Both the position numbers and the translations under genes were made by a program. The notes under the pieces were generated by a model, which was given only the letters and a program-made list of their open reading frames with translations, was not told the origin of the DNA and searched no databases. Below are positions 23,243-32,251 of a stretch of 32,261 nucleotides of DNA, in pieces. The DNA is taken from positions 1-32,261 of the forward strand of contig CAXAAH010000017.1 in NCBI GenBank assembly GCA_963966775.1, read 5' to 3'. Origin of the DNA: UBA685 sp002299005. GTDB lineage: Bacteria; Pseudomonadota; Alphaproteobacteria; Puniceispirillales; Puniceispirillaceae. The stretch's first letter is position 1; each line of letters begins with the position of its first letter.

Positions 23243-25666
23243 ATGATGAAGAAATTAATTGCTCTTTTTAGTCTGCTGATTATTGGCGTGGCAGCGATGC
23301 TTGTTGGCTTACTATGGGTCTTTTGGACCTATGGGCGCGATTTGCCTGATTATCGTCAATTGGCTAAATATGAGCCTGATGTGGTCAGCCGTGTCTATGC
23401 AGGCAATGGCGCTTTATTAGAAGAATTTGCTACACAAAAAAGGCTGTTTGTGCCCACAAAAGCAATGCCGCCTCAATTAATTAACGCGTTTCTGTCAGCC
23501 GAAGATAAGGGCTTTTATGAGCATTTTGGCGTTGATTTAAAGGCGCTTGGCCGGGCGGTCTATACCAATATCATCAATTATGGCACAGGCAGGCGCCCGA
23601 TTGGCGCATCAACCATATCACAGCAAATTGCCAAGAATTTCCTGCTGACCAATGAGGTCTCAATTGATCGTAAAATCAAAGAGGCGATTTTGGCCATTCG
23701 CATGGAACGTGCCTTTGATAAGGAGCAGTTGCTCGCGCTATATCTGAACGAGATTTATCTTGGCTGGTCAAGCTATGGGGTGGCGGCGGCGTCTTTGAAT
23801 TATTTTGATAAGGCGCTTGATCAGCTTGAATTGCATGAGATGGCCTATTTGGCCGCTTTGCCCAAAGCGCCAAGCAATTATCACCCCTACCGCAAGACCA
23901 AGGCGGCGGTATCGCGGCGAAATTGGGTCTTGGGCCAAATGGCAGAGAATGGCTTTATTTCAAAAGAAGCCGCGGCAGAGGCAAAGTCAAAGCCCCTTGC
24001 CGTGAAGCCTCTATCAGGGTTTGATGCGGCAAGCGCGCCTTATTTTACCGAAACGGTGCGGCGCTCGCTGGCTGAGCGTTACGGAACTGAGGGGCTTTAT
24101 GGCGGCGGGCTATCTGTGCGCACGACCCTTGATCCTATCATCCAAGAAAAGGCTGAGCGGGCATTGCGCGAGGGGCTAGAGGCGCTTGATAAGCGTCAAG
24201 GCTGGCGCGGGCCATTAGGGCGCGTTGATGCTGAGAGCGATCTGGATGAACAATTAGCCGCCTATAGTGCCAAGATGCCGTTGAAACGCTTTGCCGCGCT
24301 TGTCACTGAGGTAGAGCCAAAGATGGCCTATATCTATGTGAATGGCCAATCTGCCAGAGTGCCTTTTGAGCTGGCAAATTGGGCCTATCCGCCGCGCGAT
24401 GAAAACGGTATTCGCCCCCCACAAATCCGCTCTCTGCATGAGGCGTTAAAAGTGGGCGATATCATCATGGTGCAACCGCCTGAAGAGGCAAAAGAGCGTA
24501 TTCGTGATTATAAGGTGCAAGAGGGCGATTTTGCGCTTGGCCAAATTCCGGCCGTGAATGGCGCGATTGTGGCGCTTGACCCGCACACCGGGCGTATCTT
24601 GGCGATGAGTGGCGGCTATGATTATCGCGCCTCTGAATTTAACCGCGCGACCCAAGCGCGCCGGCAACCAGGGTCAGCCTTTAAGCCCTTTGTGTATCTT
24701 GCCGCGCTAGATGCCGGCTATTTGCCGACAACGCGTATTTTGGATGCGCCGCTTGTGGTTGACCAAGGCCGCAATAAAAAGAAATGGAAGCCGGCAAACT
24801 ATACCAAGAAATTCTATGGCCCGTCGATTATGCGTGTTGGGATTGAACAATCACGCAATTTGATGACCGCGCGCCTTGCGATGTCTTTGGGCATGGAGCG
24901 TGTGCAAGATTATGCCAAGCGCTTTGGTATTGATGATGATTTGCCGCCTCTTTTATCCATGTCGCTTGGGGCAGGGGAGACTGATTTGCTGTCACTTACG
25001 GCGGCCTATGGTATTTTGGTGAATGGCGGTCATAAGATTGAGCCATCGCTGATTGACCGTGTGCAAGACCGCTTTGGTAAGACCATCTATCGCCATGATA
25101 AAAGAGATTGTGGGGGCTGTCAGACGGCGGATATTGGCAAGATACCCATGCTGGCTGATGAGCGTCCTATCATCACCGACCCTGCCTCTGCCTATCAGAT
25201 GGTCTCTATGCTAGAAGGGGTGGTGGAGCGTGGTACAGGGCGCAAAATCAGGGATGATAGCCTTGTGCTTGCGGGCAAGACTGGCACCACCAATGATAAC
25301 ACGAACGCATGGTTTATCGGCTTTGCGCCTGATTTGGTTGCGGGTGTTTATGTTGGTTATGATACGCCGCGTCCCTTGGGTAAAAGAGAGACAGGCTCGA
25401 CCGCCGCTGTGCCAATTTTTGGGCAATTTATCAAAGACGCGCTGGCTGATGCGCCGGTCATTCCGTTTAGACGCCCGAATGGGGTGAATATCATTCCAGT
25501 GAATGTGGAAACAGGCTTGCGTGCCAATATTGATGGTGACAAGACCGTGATGGAAACCTTTAAGCCCGGGCAATTCCCACAAAGCACAGGCGAGGGCGCG
25601 CGTATCATCGATGGGCAGTTTAATGATGCAAAGCAGGTTGCACCAAGCGCGCCTGCCCTGTATTAA
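23243..25666 (+). CDS. mrcA: Penicillin-binding protein 1A (bifunctional transglycosylase/transpeptidase)
   Basis: This 807-residue inner-membrane enzyme polymerises and cross-links peptidoglycan. One N-terminal transmembrane helix (about 5-29) precedes the GT51 domain, with catalytic Glu87 in SAEDKGFYEHFGVD, GASTISQQIAKN and KEAILAIRMER. A middle OB-like region follows. The transpeptidase domain has SAFK with Ser478/Lys481, SRN in EQSRNLMT, and KTGT with Lys679. The open frame starts at ATG 23243, but ATG 23246 is better placed for the AAGG at 23236-23239. It follows the amidase gene, so hydrolase and synthase are probably co-expressed. The stop codon is inside the first unit of a 13-bp tandem repeat. 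Confidence 0.97.
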   Translation: MMKKLIALFSLLIIGVAAMLVGLLWVFWTYGRDLPDYRQLAKYEPDVVSRVYAGNGALLEEFATQKRLFVPTKAMPPQLINAFLSAEDKGFYEHFGVDLKALGRAVYTNIINYGTGRRPIGASTISQQIAKNFLLTNEVSIDRKIKEAILAIRMERAFDKEQLLALYLNEIYLGWSSYGVAAASLNYFDKALDQLELHEMAYLAALPKAPSNYHPYRKTKAAVSRRNWVLGQMAENGFISKEAAAEAKSKPLAVKPLSGFDAASAPYFTETVRRSLAERYGTEGLYGGGLSVRTTLDPIIQEKAERALREGLEALDKRQGWRGPLGRVDAESDLDEQLAAYSAKMPLKRFAALVTEVEPKMAYIYVNGQSARVPFELANWAYPPRDENGIRPPQIRSLHEALKVGDIIMVQPPEEAKERIRDYKVQEGDFALGQIPAVNGAIVALDPHTGRILAMSGGYDYRASEFNRATQARRQPGSAFKPFVYLAALDAGYLPTTRILDAPLVVDQGRNKKKWKPANYTKKFYGPSIMRVGIEQSRNLMTARLAMSLGMERVQDYAKRFGIDDDLPPLLSMSLGAGETDLLSLTAAYGILVNGGHKIEPSLIDRVQDRFGKTIYRHDKRDCGGCQTADIGKIPMLADERPIITDPASAYQMVSMLEGVVERGTGRKIRDDSLVLAGKTGTTNDNTNAWFIGFAPDLVAGVYVGYDTPRPLGKRETGSTAAVPIFGQFIKDALADAPVIPFRRPNGVNIIPVNVETGLRANIDGDKTVMETFKPGQFPQSTGEGARIIDGQFNDAKQVAPSAPALY

Positions 25667-25732
25667 AGCCCTGTAGTAAGGCCCTGTAGTAAGGCCCTGT
25701 ATTAAAGCCCGGTATTAAAGCGCTAGATTAAG
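25655..25732 (+). repeat. Six tandem 13-bp repeats starting over the mrcA stop codon
   Basis: Six adjoining 13-base units fit GCCCTGTAKTAAR: units 1 and 4 are GCCCTGTATTAAA, 2 and 3 are GCCCTGTAGTAAG, 5 is GCCCGGTATTAAA and 6 is the divergent GCGCTAGATTAAG. Unit 1 encodes the last residues (Ala-Leu-Tyr-stop) of PBP1A, so the array arose by copying the 3' end of mrcA into the mrcA-prfB gap. Confidence 0.9.
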
Positions 25733-25781
25733 GTGCCTTTCCCCGCGTTCATTATATTTTCTAAGCAAGCGAGTGATAATC

Positions 25782-26891
25782 ATGCAAGCCGAAACACAAC
25801 ATGCCATTGACGCGATAAGGGCTGCGATTTCCTTGCTGAGAACGCATAGTGATGTGGATGCTTCGCGCGCGCGCCTTGATGCGCTAATGAGCGAGATTGG
25901 CGCGGCTGATTTCTGGAATAATCAAGAAAACGCCCAAGCGGTTATGCAGGAAAAAAACCGTCTTGAGACAGCCTTGTCAAATTTGGCGGAAATTGAAGAT
26001 GGCCTTGAAGAGCAGCTTGAAATGATGGCGCTTGGCGAAGAAGAAAATGATGCTGATATTGTCGCAGAGGCTGAAGGTGAGATTCTAAAGCTTGCTGAAA
26101 TAGCCGGCAAAAGACAGCTTGAAAGCCTGTTATCTGGCGAGGCTGATGGCAATAATTGCTTTATCGAAATTCACCCCGGTGCGGGTGGCACTGAGGCCCA
26201 AGATTGGGCGGCGATGCTCATGCGCATGTATTCGCGCTGGGCAGAACGCCGTCAATTTAAGCTTGAGGTGATGGAAGAGCTTGGCGGTGATGAGGCAGGT
26301 ATCAAATCTGTGACAATGCGCATTAGCGGTATCAACGCCTATGGCTGGCTGAAGACTGAATCAGGTGTGCATCGTCTTGTGCGGATATCGCCGTTTGATT
26401 CATCGGCGCGCCGGCACACCTCTTTTGCGTCTGTTTGGATTTATCCTGAGGTTGATGACAATATTGATATTGAGATTGTCGAGAGTGATTTGCGCGTTGA
26501 TACTTACCGTGCCTCTGGTGCGGGGGGTCAGCATGTGAACACAACTGACTCAGCCATTCGCATCACGCATGTGCCGACCAATATTGTGGTGCAATGCCAG
26601 TCAGATAGATCGCAGCATCGCAACCGTGCGACAGCCCTATCTATGCTAAAAGCGCGTCTTTATGAGCTGGAATTGCAAAAGCGTGAAGAGGCGGCGAATG
26701 ATACCAATGCGACCAAGTCAGATATTGGTTGGGGCTCGCAAATTCGTTCTTATGTTCTGCACCCATACCAGATGGTCAAGGATTTGCGCACGCAAGCCGA
26801 GACAGGCAATAGCCAAGCGGTGCTAGATGGTGATTTGGACCAATTTATCGAGGCAAGTCTTGCCGCGCGTGTGGGCCATAAGGGGATTTAA
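25782..26891 (+). CDS. prfB: Peptide chain release factor 2
   Basis: This 369-residue factor ends translation at UGA and UAA. The stop-recognition tripeptide SPF is at 203-205 and the peptidyl-tRNA hydrolysis motif GGQ at 248-250 in ASGAGGQHVNTTDSA. The N-terminal helical domain and C-terminal VKDLRTQAETGN are normal. The frame is uninterrupted, so the programmed +1 frameshift that autoregulates prfB in many bacteria is absent. The start could be GTG 25773, but ATG 25782 has GCGAG about 8 bases upstream. It converges on the DUF455 gene, sharing TTAA (26888-26891) between the two stop codons. Confidence 0.96.
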   Translation: MQAETQHAIDAIRAAISLLRTHSDVDASRARLDALMSEIGAADFWNNQENAQAVMQEKNRLETALSNLAEIEDGLEEQLEMMALGEEENDADIVAEAEGEILKLAEIAGKRQLESLLSGEADGNNCFIEIHPGAGGTEAQDWAAMLMRMYSRWAERRQFKLEVMEELGGDEAGIKSVTMRISGINAYGWLKTESGVHRLVRISPFDSSARRHTSFASVWIYPEVDDNIDIEIVESDLRVDTYRASGAGGQHVNTTDSAIRITHVPTNIVVQCQSDRSQHRNRATALSMLKARLYELELQKREEAANDTNATKSDIGWGSQIRSYVLHPYQMVKDLRTQAETGNSQAVLDGDLDQFIEASLAARVGHKGI

Positions 26892-27688
26892 GCTTTCTGC
26901 GCAATTGGCTGATAAAACGCGGCTGAGAAACGTGCAGCTTTTCGGGCGGAAATATTAAAAGGCGGTTTTAATTGGCCATGGAAATATTTCCCGACTAAGC
27001 CTTGCCATGTGCTGATGGGGTCAAGGCGCACCATACCGCATTGATAGTCAAACCATCTCTTGCCAGTCGCCACATGACCAACCTCATCATGCATAATAAT
27101 CTCAAGAATTTCGGCTGATGCCTCATCTTCTGCCGCTTTGAATTTCTCAAGCAAGATAGGAGTGACATCAAGGCCTCTTGCCTCTAGCACCAAGGGCGCG
27201 ATGGCAAGGCGGCCAAGCAAATCATCCTTGGTCTCTTCTGCCGCTTGCCAAAGCCCATCATGCGCAGGCAGAGCGCCATAAAAACTATCAAGGCTTACCA
27301 AGCGTTCTTGCAAAAGGGTGAAATGACGCGCCTCATCATCTGCCACCGATAGCCAGTCTTTGGTGAAATCAAGCGGCAAGCGGTGATGTTGATAGCGCAC
27401 CGCCATATCAAGTGATAAATCAATCGCATTTAACTCAATATGTGCCAGCGCATGAAGCAAGGCCACGCGCCCTGTTACGCCTCTGGAAATGCGCCTTTTG
27501 GGCACAAAGCGCGGCGCCATAAGATCAGGCTTGTCAGGGCGCCCGGGCCTTATTGGCACGTCGACTTCTGAGACATGATTATGGCTACCATCACAGATAG
27601 CGGCATAGGCGATACGCGCTTTGCGGGCTTTTTCAAGCGGGTCCGCACAGGCAAGCGCCTCTAGGATAAGGGGGGCGGCATCAGCCAT
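26888..27688 (-). CDS. DUF455 ferritin-like (diiron) protein
   Basis: This 266-residue protein matches DUF455 (PF04305), a ferritin-like four-helix family. Likely iron ligands are the Glu of HALAHIELNAIDL, the Glu and His of ADDEARHF, the Glu of VLEARGLD, and the Glu and His of HDEVGHV, a complete set for a two-iron site. The family is distantly related to the tRNA hydroxylase MiaE and rubrerythrin-like proteins, but its substrate is not established. It starts 6 bases after the bcp stop codon, so the two are almost certainly co-transcribed, which may point to peroxide or oxygen chemistry. Confidence 0.88.
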   Translation of the reverse strand: MADAAPLILEALACADPLEKARKARIAYAAICDGSHNHVSEVDVPIRPGRPDKPDLMAPRFVPKRRISRGVTGRVALLHALAHIELNAIDLSLDMAVRYQHHRLPLDFTKDWLSVADDEARHFTLLQERLVSLDSFYGALPAHDGLWQAAEETKDDLLGRLAIAPLVLEARGLDVTPILLEKFKAAEDEASAEILEIIMHDEVGHVATGKRWFDYQCGMVRLDPISTWQGLVGKYFHGQLKPPFNISARKAARFSAAFYQPIAQKA

Positions 27689-27694
27689 TTGATA

Positions 27695-28156
27695 TTAGCC
27701 GCCTGAGCGAATATGGCTTAACACATCTTCGGCATGGCCCGGCACTTTGACCTTTGGCCAGCTATGCAAGATTGTGCCGTCAGGGCCGATAAGGAAGGTT
27801 GCGCGCTGGATACCCATATAGCTGCGGCCATACATTGACTTTTCAGTCCACACGCCAAAATCTTCACAGACGCTGGTCTCATGATCCGCGCCTAGCAAGC
27901 AGGTTAGCTCATGTTTGGCTCTGAATTTTGCTTGCTTTTGCGGTGTGTCTTTTGAGATGCCAATGACGACCGTATTGGCGGCATCAAATTCGGTTTGTAA
28001 TTGCGAGAAGGCAATCGCCTCTTTGGTGCAACCAGATGTGTCTGCTTTTGGGAAAAAGAAGACGACCACATTTTTGCCCGAATAATCACTTAAATTGAAA
28101 TGACCATCATCTGTGGCAAGGCTGATGGCAGGTGATGCGTGTCCAATTTCGACCAT
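27695..28156 (-). CDS. bcp: Thioredoxin-dependent peroxiredoxin (BCP/PrxQ type)
   Basis: This 153-residue cytoplasmic peroxidase reduces hydrogen peroxide and organic peroxides with electrons from thioredoxin. The peroxidatic Cys lies in FFPKADTSGCTKEA, which fits the P-x3-T-x2-C rule with Ser in place of the usual Pro. Other cysteines in HELTCLL and SVCEDFGVW could resolve the disulfide. The C-terminal RATFLIGPDGTI is typical. ATG 28156 is chosen for AAAGGA 7-8 bases upstream; the frame extends to 28228 without support. It is the first gene of a two-gene operon with the DUF455 gene. Confidence 0.93.
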   Translation of the reverse strand: MVEIGHASPAISLATDDGHFNLSDYSGKNVVVFFFPKADTSGCTKEAIAFSQLQTEFDAANTVVIGISKDTPQKQAKFRAKHELTCLLGADHETSVCEDFGVWTEKSMYGRSYMGIQRATFLIGPDGTILHSWPKVKVPGHAEDVLSHIRSGG

Positions 28157-28237
28157 GAGGATATCCTTTGAGGTGCGTTTGTTATATTGCTCTATAAGGT
28201 AGTCATTAGCATCTGTTTTGGCAAGCATCTGAAGCTT

Positions 28238-28267
28238 TGTATAAAGACGATAAAATCTGTTAAAATA
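28238..28267 (+). promoter_or_regulatory. Weak candidate promoter for the AsmA-like gene
   Basis: TTGTAT (28238-28243) and TAAAAT (28262-28267) are separated by 18 bases. The -10 is good and the -35 poor. The elements lie about 100 bases before the GTG start. Confidence 0.22.
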
Positions 28268-28365
28268 CGCTAGGAATCAAAGCTTAAAAGGCGCATGAAG
28301 ATTTTGGATTTTAGATGCGGGCGCTTTTGTCGCAACAGATGTGAGCATAAAAGGCAGAGTTTAAC

Positions 28366-31300
28366 GTGGCAATAGATGCGGGGCCTCCCCCGAATAAGGC
28401 AGACAAACAGCCCATCACAGGTGGAACTGTTGAGGTGGCTAGCCATGCCCATTGGCTGAGGCCCGTTGGTCTATTTATCGCCAAGTTGCTGTTTTTGCTT
28501 GGTCTGTTAGGCGCCATTATCGCAATTGCTGTGGGGATCTATATCGCCCAAGCAGGCGGGCTGAAACGCCTTATTGAGACAGAATTTTCACTGCCAGACG
28601 ATGATGTTGAAACGCGCCTTGGGGCGGTGCATCTGCGCCTGTTTGATAGGGGCGCGTTGGCGGCGCTTGAATTGTCAGATGTTGTGGTGATGGGGGGCGG
28701 GCAGGCCTTGCGCTTGCCACAGGTGCGTGTTGATACAAGACCGGCCGCGTGGCTTGAGGGGCAATTTTGGCAAGTGGAATTATCCGCTTTGACGCTGGAT
28801 TTGGTGCAACAAGGCGATATGTTCCAGCTATCAGGCGCGCTTGCCGATAGCTTTGCCCAATTCAAAAAACAGGCAGATAGCCAGAATAACAACCGAACTG
28901 GCACGGGTCAGGCAAAGACGGGGCAGGCATATGCCGGGCAAAGCCGTATACCATCATCACTTGCCTTGCTGGCTAATCGGCAATTGAAATTATCGAACAG
29001 CATTGTGCGTCTGCGCAACGCAGATAATAACGCACAGGTGCAATTAGATGATTTAACACTATCGCTTATTTATGATGAGCAGGAAAATCTTATCCTGTCA
29101 GGTGCCGCGTTTCTTCAAGGGCATAAGCCACAAAGTGAGGGGCCAAATGCTACCTTGTCCTTTGATGCGCTTAGCAATCTGTCCTCAGGTCTGACAGAGG
29201 TATCTTTGCGCACAATGGCGGCGCCTCTTAATGCGTTTTCGCCCTTTGTGCCAAGCACTGTTCAGCCCTTCACAGATTTAGGCGATTTAGATAGCACGCT
29301 GACTTTGGTGTTTGACGGCGCACAATTGCAAACAGGGTCTGGCAGCCTGTCATCATCGGGGGGCACCTTGCCGAACGGGGCGCCGCTTGAGGTGCTTGAG
29401 AGCCAATTTCGCTATAGTCGCCAAGATGATTATCTAAGCATCTCTCATTTAAGGCTGTCTTTGCCTGATGGTCAGGCGATCACATTTAAGGGCGATGTGG
29501 TGAGCCTATCAAAGCCGCAAATTGGTTTTGGCGGGACTTTATCTCTCACCGATATTCCGATTGATGCCCTCTTGTCGGAATGGCCAACACAGGCTTTGCC
29601 AGATGTACGCGCCTATATGATCGCAAGCTTTTCTGGCGGAGATTTTCAGCGCATGTCTCTTGATTTCACGGGACAATATCAGCCGCAAACAAGCGCGCTA
29701 TCCTTGTCTGATTTATCCTTTATGGGTGAGGTTGATAATGTGCGCCTAGAGACTGATTTGGGGGATTATGCACAGATTGTGGGGACGGCCAATGGCCAAC
29801 TAGCCCTTGAAGTTATGTCTGGCGGTTTGTTGAAAAACGCGACGGCTTCTTTGCAATTAAAGGATGGGTATATTACGCCAAAAGGGGCAAAAGAGGCCTT
29901 GCGCTTTAGCGAGATGCGCGGCGATATTTTCTATCAGCCGGGCCAGCTAGCGCTGTCTGATCTGACTGCCAGCTTTATCGATAGTGGCACGTTGAACAGC
30001 GATATTACCGTGGCCTTTACTGCCGCAAGGACGCTTGAGAGCGTTGATTTCAACCTTGCGAGTGATGAGATTTTATTAGATACGATACGCGCACTTATCC
30101 CGTCTGTTATGATGCCGACCACCACCGCCTATATGGATAAGACGCTGTCAGGCGGCTTGCTCTCACAGGCCAATATCAATCTCTCTCTGACAGTTGATGA
30201 GGGCAGGTTTGCTATCAATGCCCTAACAGGTCATGCCCTGCTTGAAGGGGTCGATTATCGTTATTTAGACGACCAAGAGGCGCTTGATAATCTATCGGCA
30301 GAGCTGGCGTTTCACGATAATGAATTTGTGATTGATCTCCTCACCCCAGAGGGCGGCTATCAAGCGCCCGCCTTTGAATTAGCATCAGCTAATCTGGTGA
30401 TAGCGCCGCTGATTAGCGATGATGTGCGCGCGAGGCGTGATATCAAAATCAGGCTTGATGCGCAGGCTGACATTCCCAAAATTCTGCCATTATTAGACGC
30501 GCCGCAAATAGCGCTGCTTGATAAATTGCCCGTCAATTTTGCCAATGCCACAGGCGCGGTGCGCGCGCGTATCAATATGGGCGGGCCTTTGCAGCAAAAT
30601 GAGGGCTTGCGTCTATTGCCTGATAGGGTCGATGGCGTGCTAACAAATATGGCGGCTGAGGGGCTTTATGAGGGGTATGATCTAACAGATGCTGAGATTG
30701 TGTTTGGCTATGATGGTAAGCGTTTTGATGCCTCGGGATCTGCGAGCCTGAATGACATTGCGGGGACTTTTTCATTCGTCCAGCAAGATGATGTGATTAA
30801 CATAAGCGCACAATCCCCGCCACAAGATACGCTCGCAAAGCTGGCAACAGACCTATCTGGTCAAGCGATTACGGGCGCGATAGGCGGGCGGTTATCTGTT
30901 GAAACAAAAGATAAGGGCCAGACAGTCACAGCCATCATATCTGCGGATGTGACGGGCGCGTCTATCCATGTGCCGGCGTTGAATTGGACGAAATTACAAC
31001 GCGAGACAGGGCGCGCGGTTGCCACATTTGAAATAGCTGATGGCATGCTTCAAGGCGTCGATAATATCACCATAGAAGCAGGCGATCTGGTCGCCTCTGG
31101 TCAAATTGCGATGACGCAAGATGGCCAATTACAATCCGCCTCTTTTGCTAATATGTCATGGGCCGGTAATCAGATAGATGAGGCCATCATTCTAAGACAG
31201 CCAGACGCAGATGGTGAGGATAGCTGGTCTGTCATCGCCCAAGGGCCTGTGATTGATTTGCGTAATTTGCGCGCAGATGATCAAGATGATGACCAAAATG

Positions 31301-32226
31301 AAGATCAAAATATGGGCGAGGTTAATCTGGTGTTTGATGTGACCTCTGAGCGCTTGATGATTGATGATAAGGTCGCGCTGTTTGGCCAGCTAACAGGGGC
31401 GGTGAACACCAATGGCAATGGTGAGGCACTGTTGCAAGGCGCCTTGCTTTATGATGGCACGCCGCTATTGGAAGAAGGCACAATCGAAGCTGTCTTTGGC
31501 ACAGGGGGCGAGTATCTGTCTGCGGTTGGCCTGATTGGCGGGGCAGAGGCGCGGCTTGAATTTAGCCCTGATGAGGTGGGGGGATCTATTCTTATCATCA
31601 ACACGCAAAATGCCGGGCGTGTGCTATCGGGGCTCAATATCACTGATACGATTCGCCAAGGGCGGATGGTGCTGACAAATCAGTTCAAATCAGATGGGTT
31701 TGAAAATTATGATACGACGATACAGCTAGAAGATTTTAATGTCATCGAAGCACCTGCCGCGGTGCGTGCTTTTTCAGTGCTTGGTCTAGCGGGTCTCTAT
31801 GCGCTGGTCGAGGGCGATGGCACGCGCTTTAGCACAGGTGAGGCGCGTATCGAGACCAGAGGCAGTGCGCATAAAATCACCAACCTTGTGGCAAGTGGCG
31901 GTGCGGTTGGCCTGTCGATGGTCGGGGAATATAATAGCGAGACACGAAAGGTTGATGTCAGTGGTAACCTTGTGCCTGTTAATCAATTCTCAAAAATCAT
32001 TGGGGCTGTGCCTCTGCTAGGTGATTTATTGGCAGGTGTGGATAATGCCGGTATCTTTGCCACGCAATTTAATGTCACAGGCGATATTGATGAGCCGGTG
32101 ACAAATGTGAATGCCGCCTCATTAGTGCCGGGTGTCTTGCGTGATATCTTTAGCCCTGATTGGTTGGGGCGTGAAGCTGATAGGTTGTTTGGACCAGATA
32201 ATAAGACAGATGATGAGGCACAATAA
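28366..32226 (+). CDS. YhdP/AsmA-like family large membrane protein (DUF3971, AsmA_2-type C-terminus)
   Basis: This 1286-residue protein has a short cytoplasmic N-terminus, one transmembrane helix (about residues 34-60) and a very long periplasmic region of repeating beta-strand units. Segments such as VHLRLFDRGALAALELSDVVV near the start and the C-terminal VRAFSVLGLAGLYALVEGDG followed by GNLVPVNQFSKIIGAVPLLG are typical of YhdP/AsmA-like proteins. These form hydrophobic bridges thought to carry phospholipid to the outer membrane. The GTG start at 28366 has AGAG about 6 bases upstream and no good ATG nearby. A short acidic Asp/Gln/Asn run lies near residues 970-980. It is complete and ends in a terminator. 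Confidence 0.88.
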   Translation: MAIDAGPPPNKADKQPITGGTVEVASHAHWLRPVGLFIAKLLFLLGLLGAIIAIAVGIYIAQAGGLKRLIETEFSLPDDDVETRLGAVHLRLFDRGALAALELSDVVVMGGGQALRLPQVRVDTRPAAWLEGQFWQVELSALTLDLVQQGDMFQLSGALADSFAQFKKQADSQNNNRTGTGQAKTGQAYAGQSRIPSSLALLANRQLKLSNSIVRLRNADNNAQVQLDDLTLSLIYDEQENLILSGAAFLQGHKPQSEGPNATLSFDALSNLSSGLTEVSLRTMAAPLNAFSPFVPSTVQPFTDLGDLDSTLTLVFDGAQLQTGSGSLSSSGGTLPNGAPLEVLESQFRYSRQDDYLSISHLRLSLPDGQAITFKGDVVSLSKPQIGFGGTLSLTDIPIDALLSEWPTQALPDVRAYMIASFSGGDFQRMSLDFTGQYQPQTSALSLSDLSFMGEVDNVRLETDLGDYAQIVGTANGQLALEVMSGGLLKNATASLQLKDGYITPKGAKEALRFSEMRGDIFYQPGQLALSDLTASFIDSGTLNSDITVAFTAARTLESVDFNLASDEILLDTIRALIPSVMMPTTTAYMDKTLSGGLLSQANINLSLTVDEGRFAINALTGHALLEGVDYRYLDDQEALDNLSAELAFHDNEFVIDLLTPEGGYQAPAFELASANLVIAPLISDDVRARRDIKIRLDAQADIPKILPLLDAPQIALLDKLPVNFANATGAVRARINMGGPLQQNEGLRLLPDRVDGVLTNMAAEGLYEGYDLTDAEIVFGYDGKRFDASGSASLNDIAGTFSFVQQDDVINISAQSPPQDTLAKLATDLSGQAITGAIGGRLSVETKDKGQTVTAIISADVTGASIHVPALNWTKLQRETGRAVATFEIADGMLQGVDNITIEAGDLVASGQIAMTQDGQLQSASFANMSWAGNQIDEAIILRQPDADGEDSWSVIAQGPVIDLRNLRADDQDDDQNEDQNMGEVNLVFDVTSERLMIDDKVALFGQLTGAVNTNGNGEALLQGALLYDGTPLLEEGTIEAVFGTGGEYLSAVGLIGGAEARLEFSPDEVGGSILIINTQNAGRVLSGLNITDTIRQGRMVLTNQFKSDGFENYDTTIQLEDFNVIEAPAAVRAFSVLGLAGLYALVEGDGTRFSTGEARIETRGSAHKITNLVASGGAVGLSMVGEYNSETRKVDVSGNLVPVNQFSKIIGAVPLLGDLLAGVDNAGIFATQFNVTGDIDEPVTNVNAASLVPGVLRDIFSPDWLGREADRLFGPDNKTDDEAQ

Positions 32227-32251
32227 AAGGCGCCCAAATTGAGCGCCTTTT
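32225..32251 (+). terminator. Rho-independent terminator of the AsmA-like gene
   Basis: AAAAGGCGC (32225-32233) pairs with GCGCCTTTT (32243-32251) around a 9-base loop, giving a stem that overlaps the TAA stop and ends in a short T run. Confidence 0.8.

Noticed and set aside
25655..25732. CRISPR-like array
   Set aside because: Units are 13 bp, directly adjoining and without spacers; this is a simple tandem repeat.
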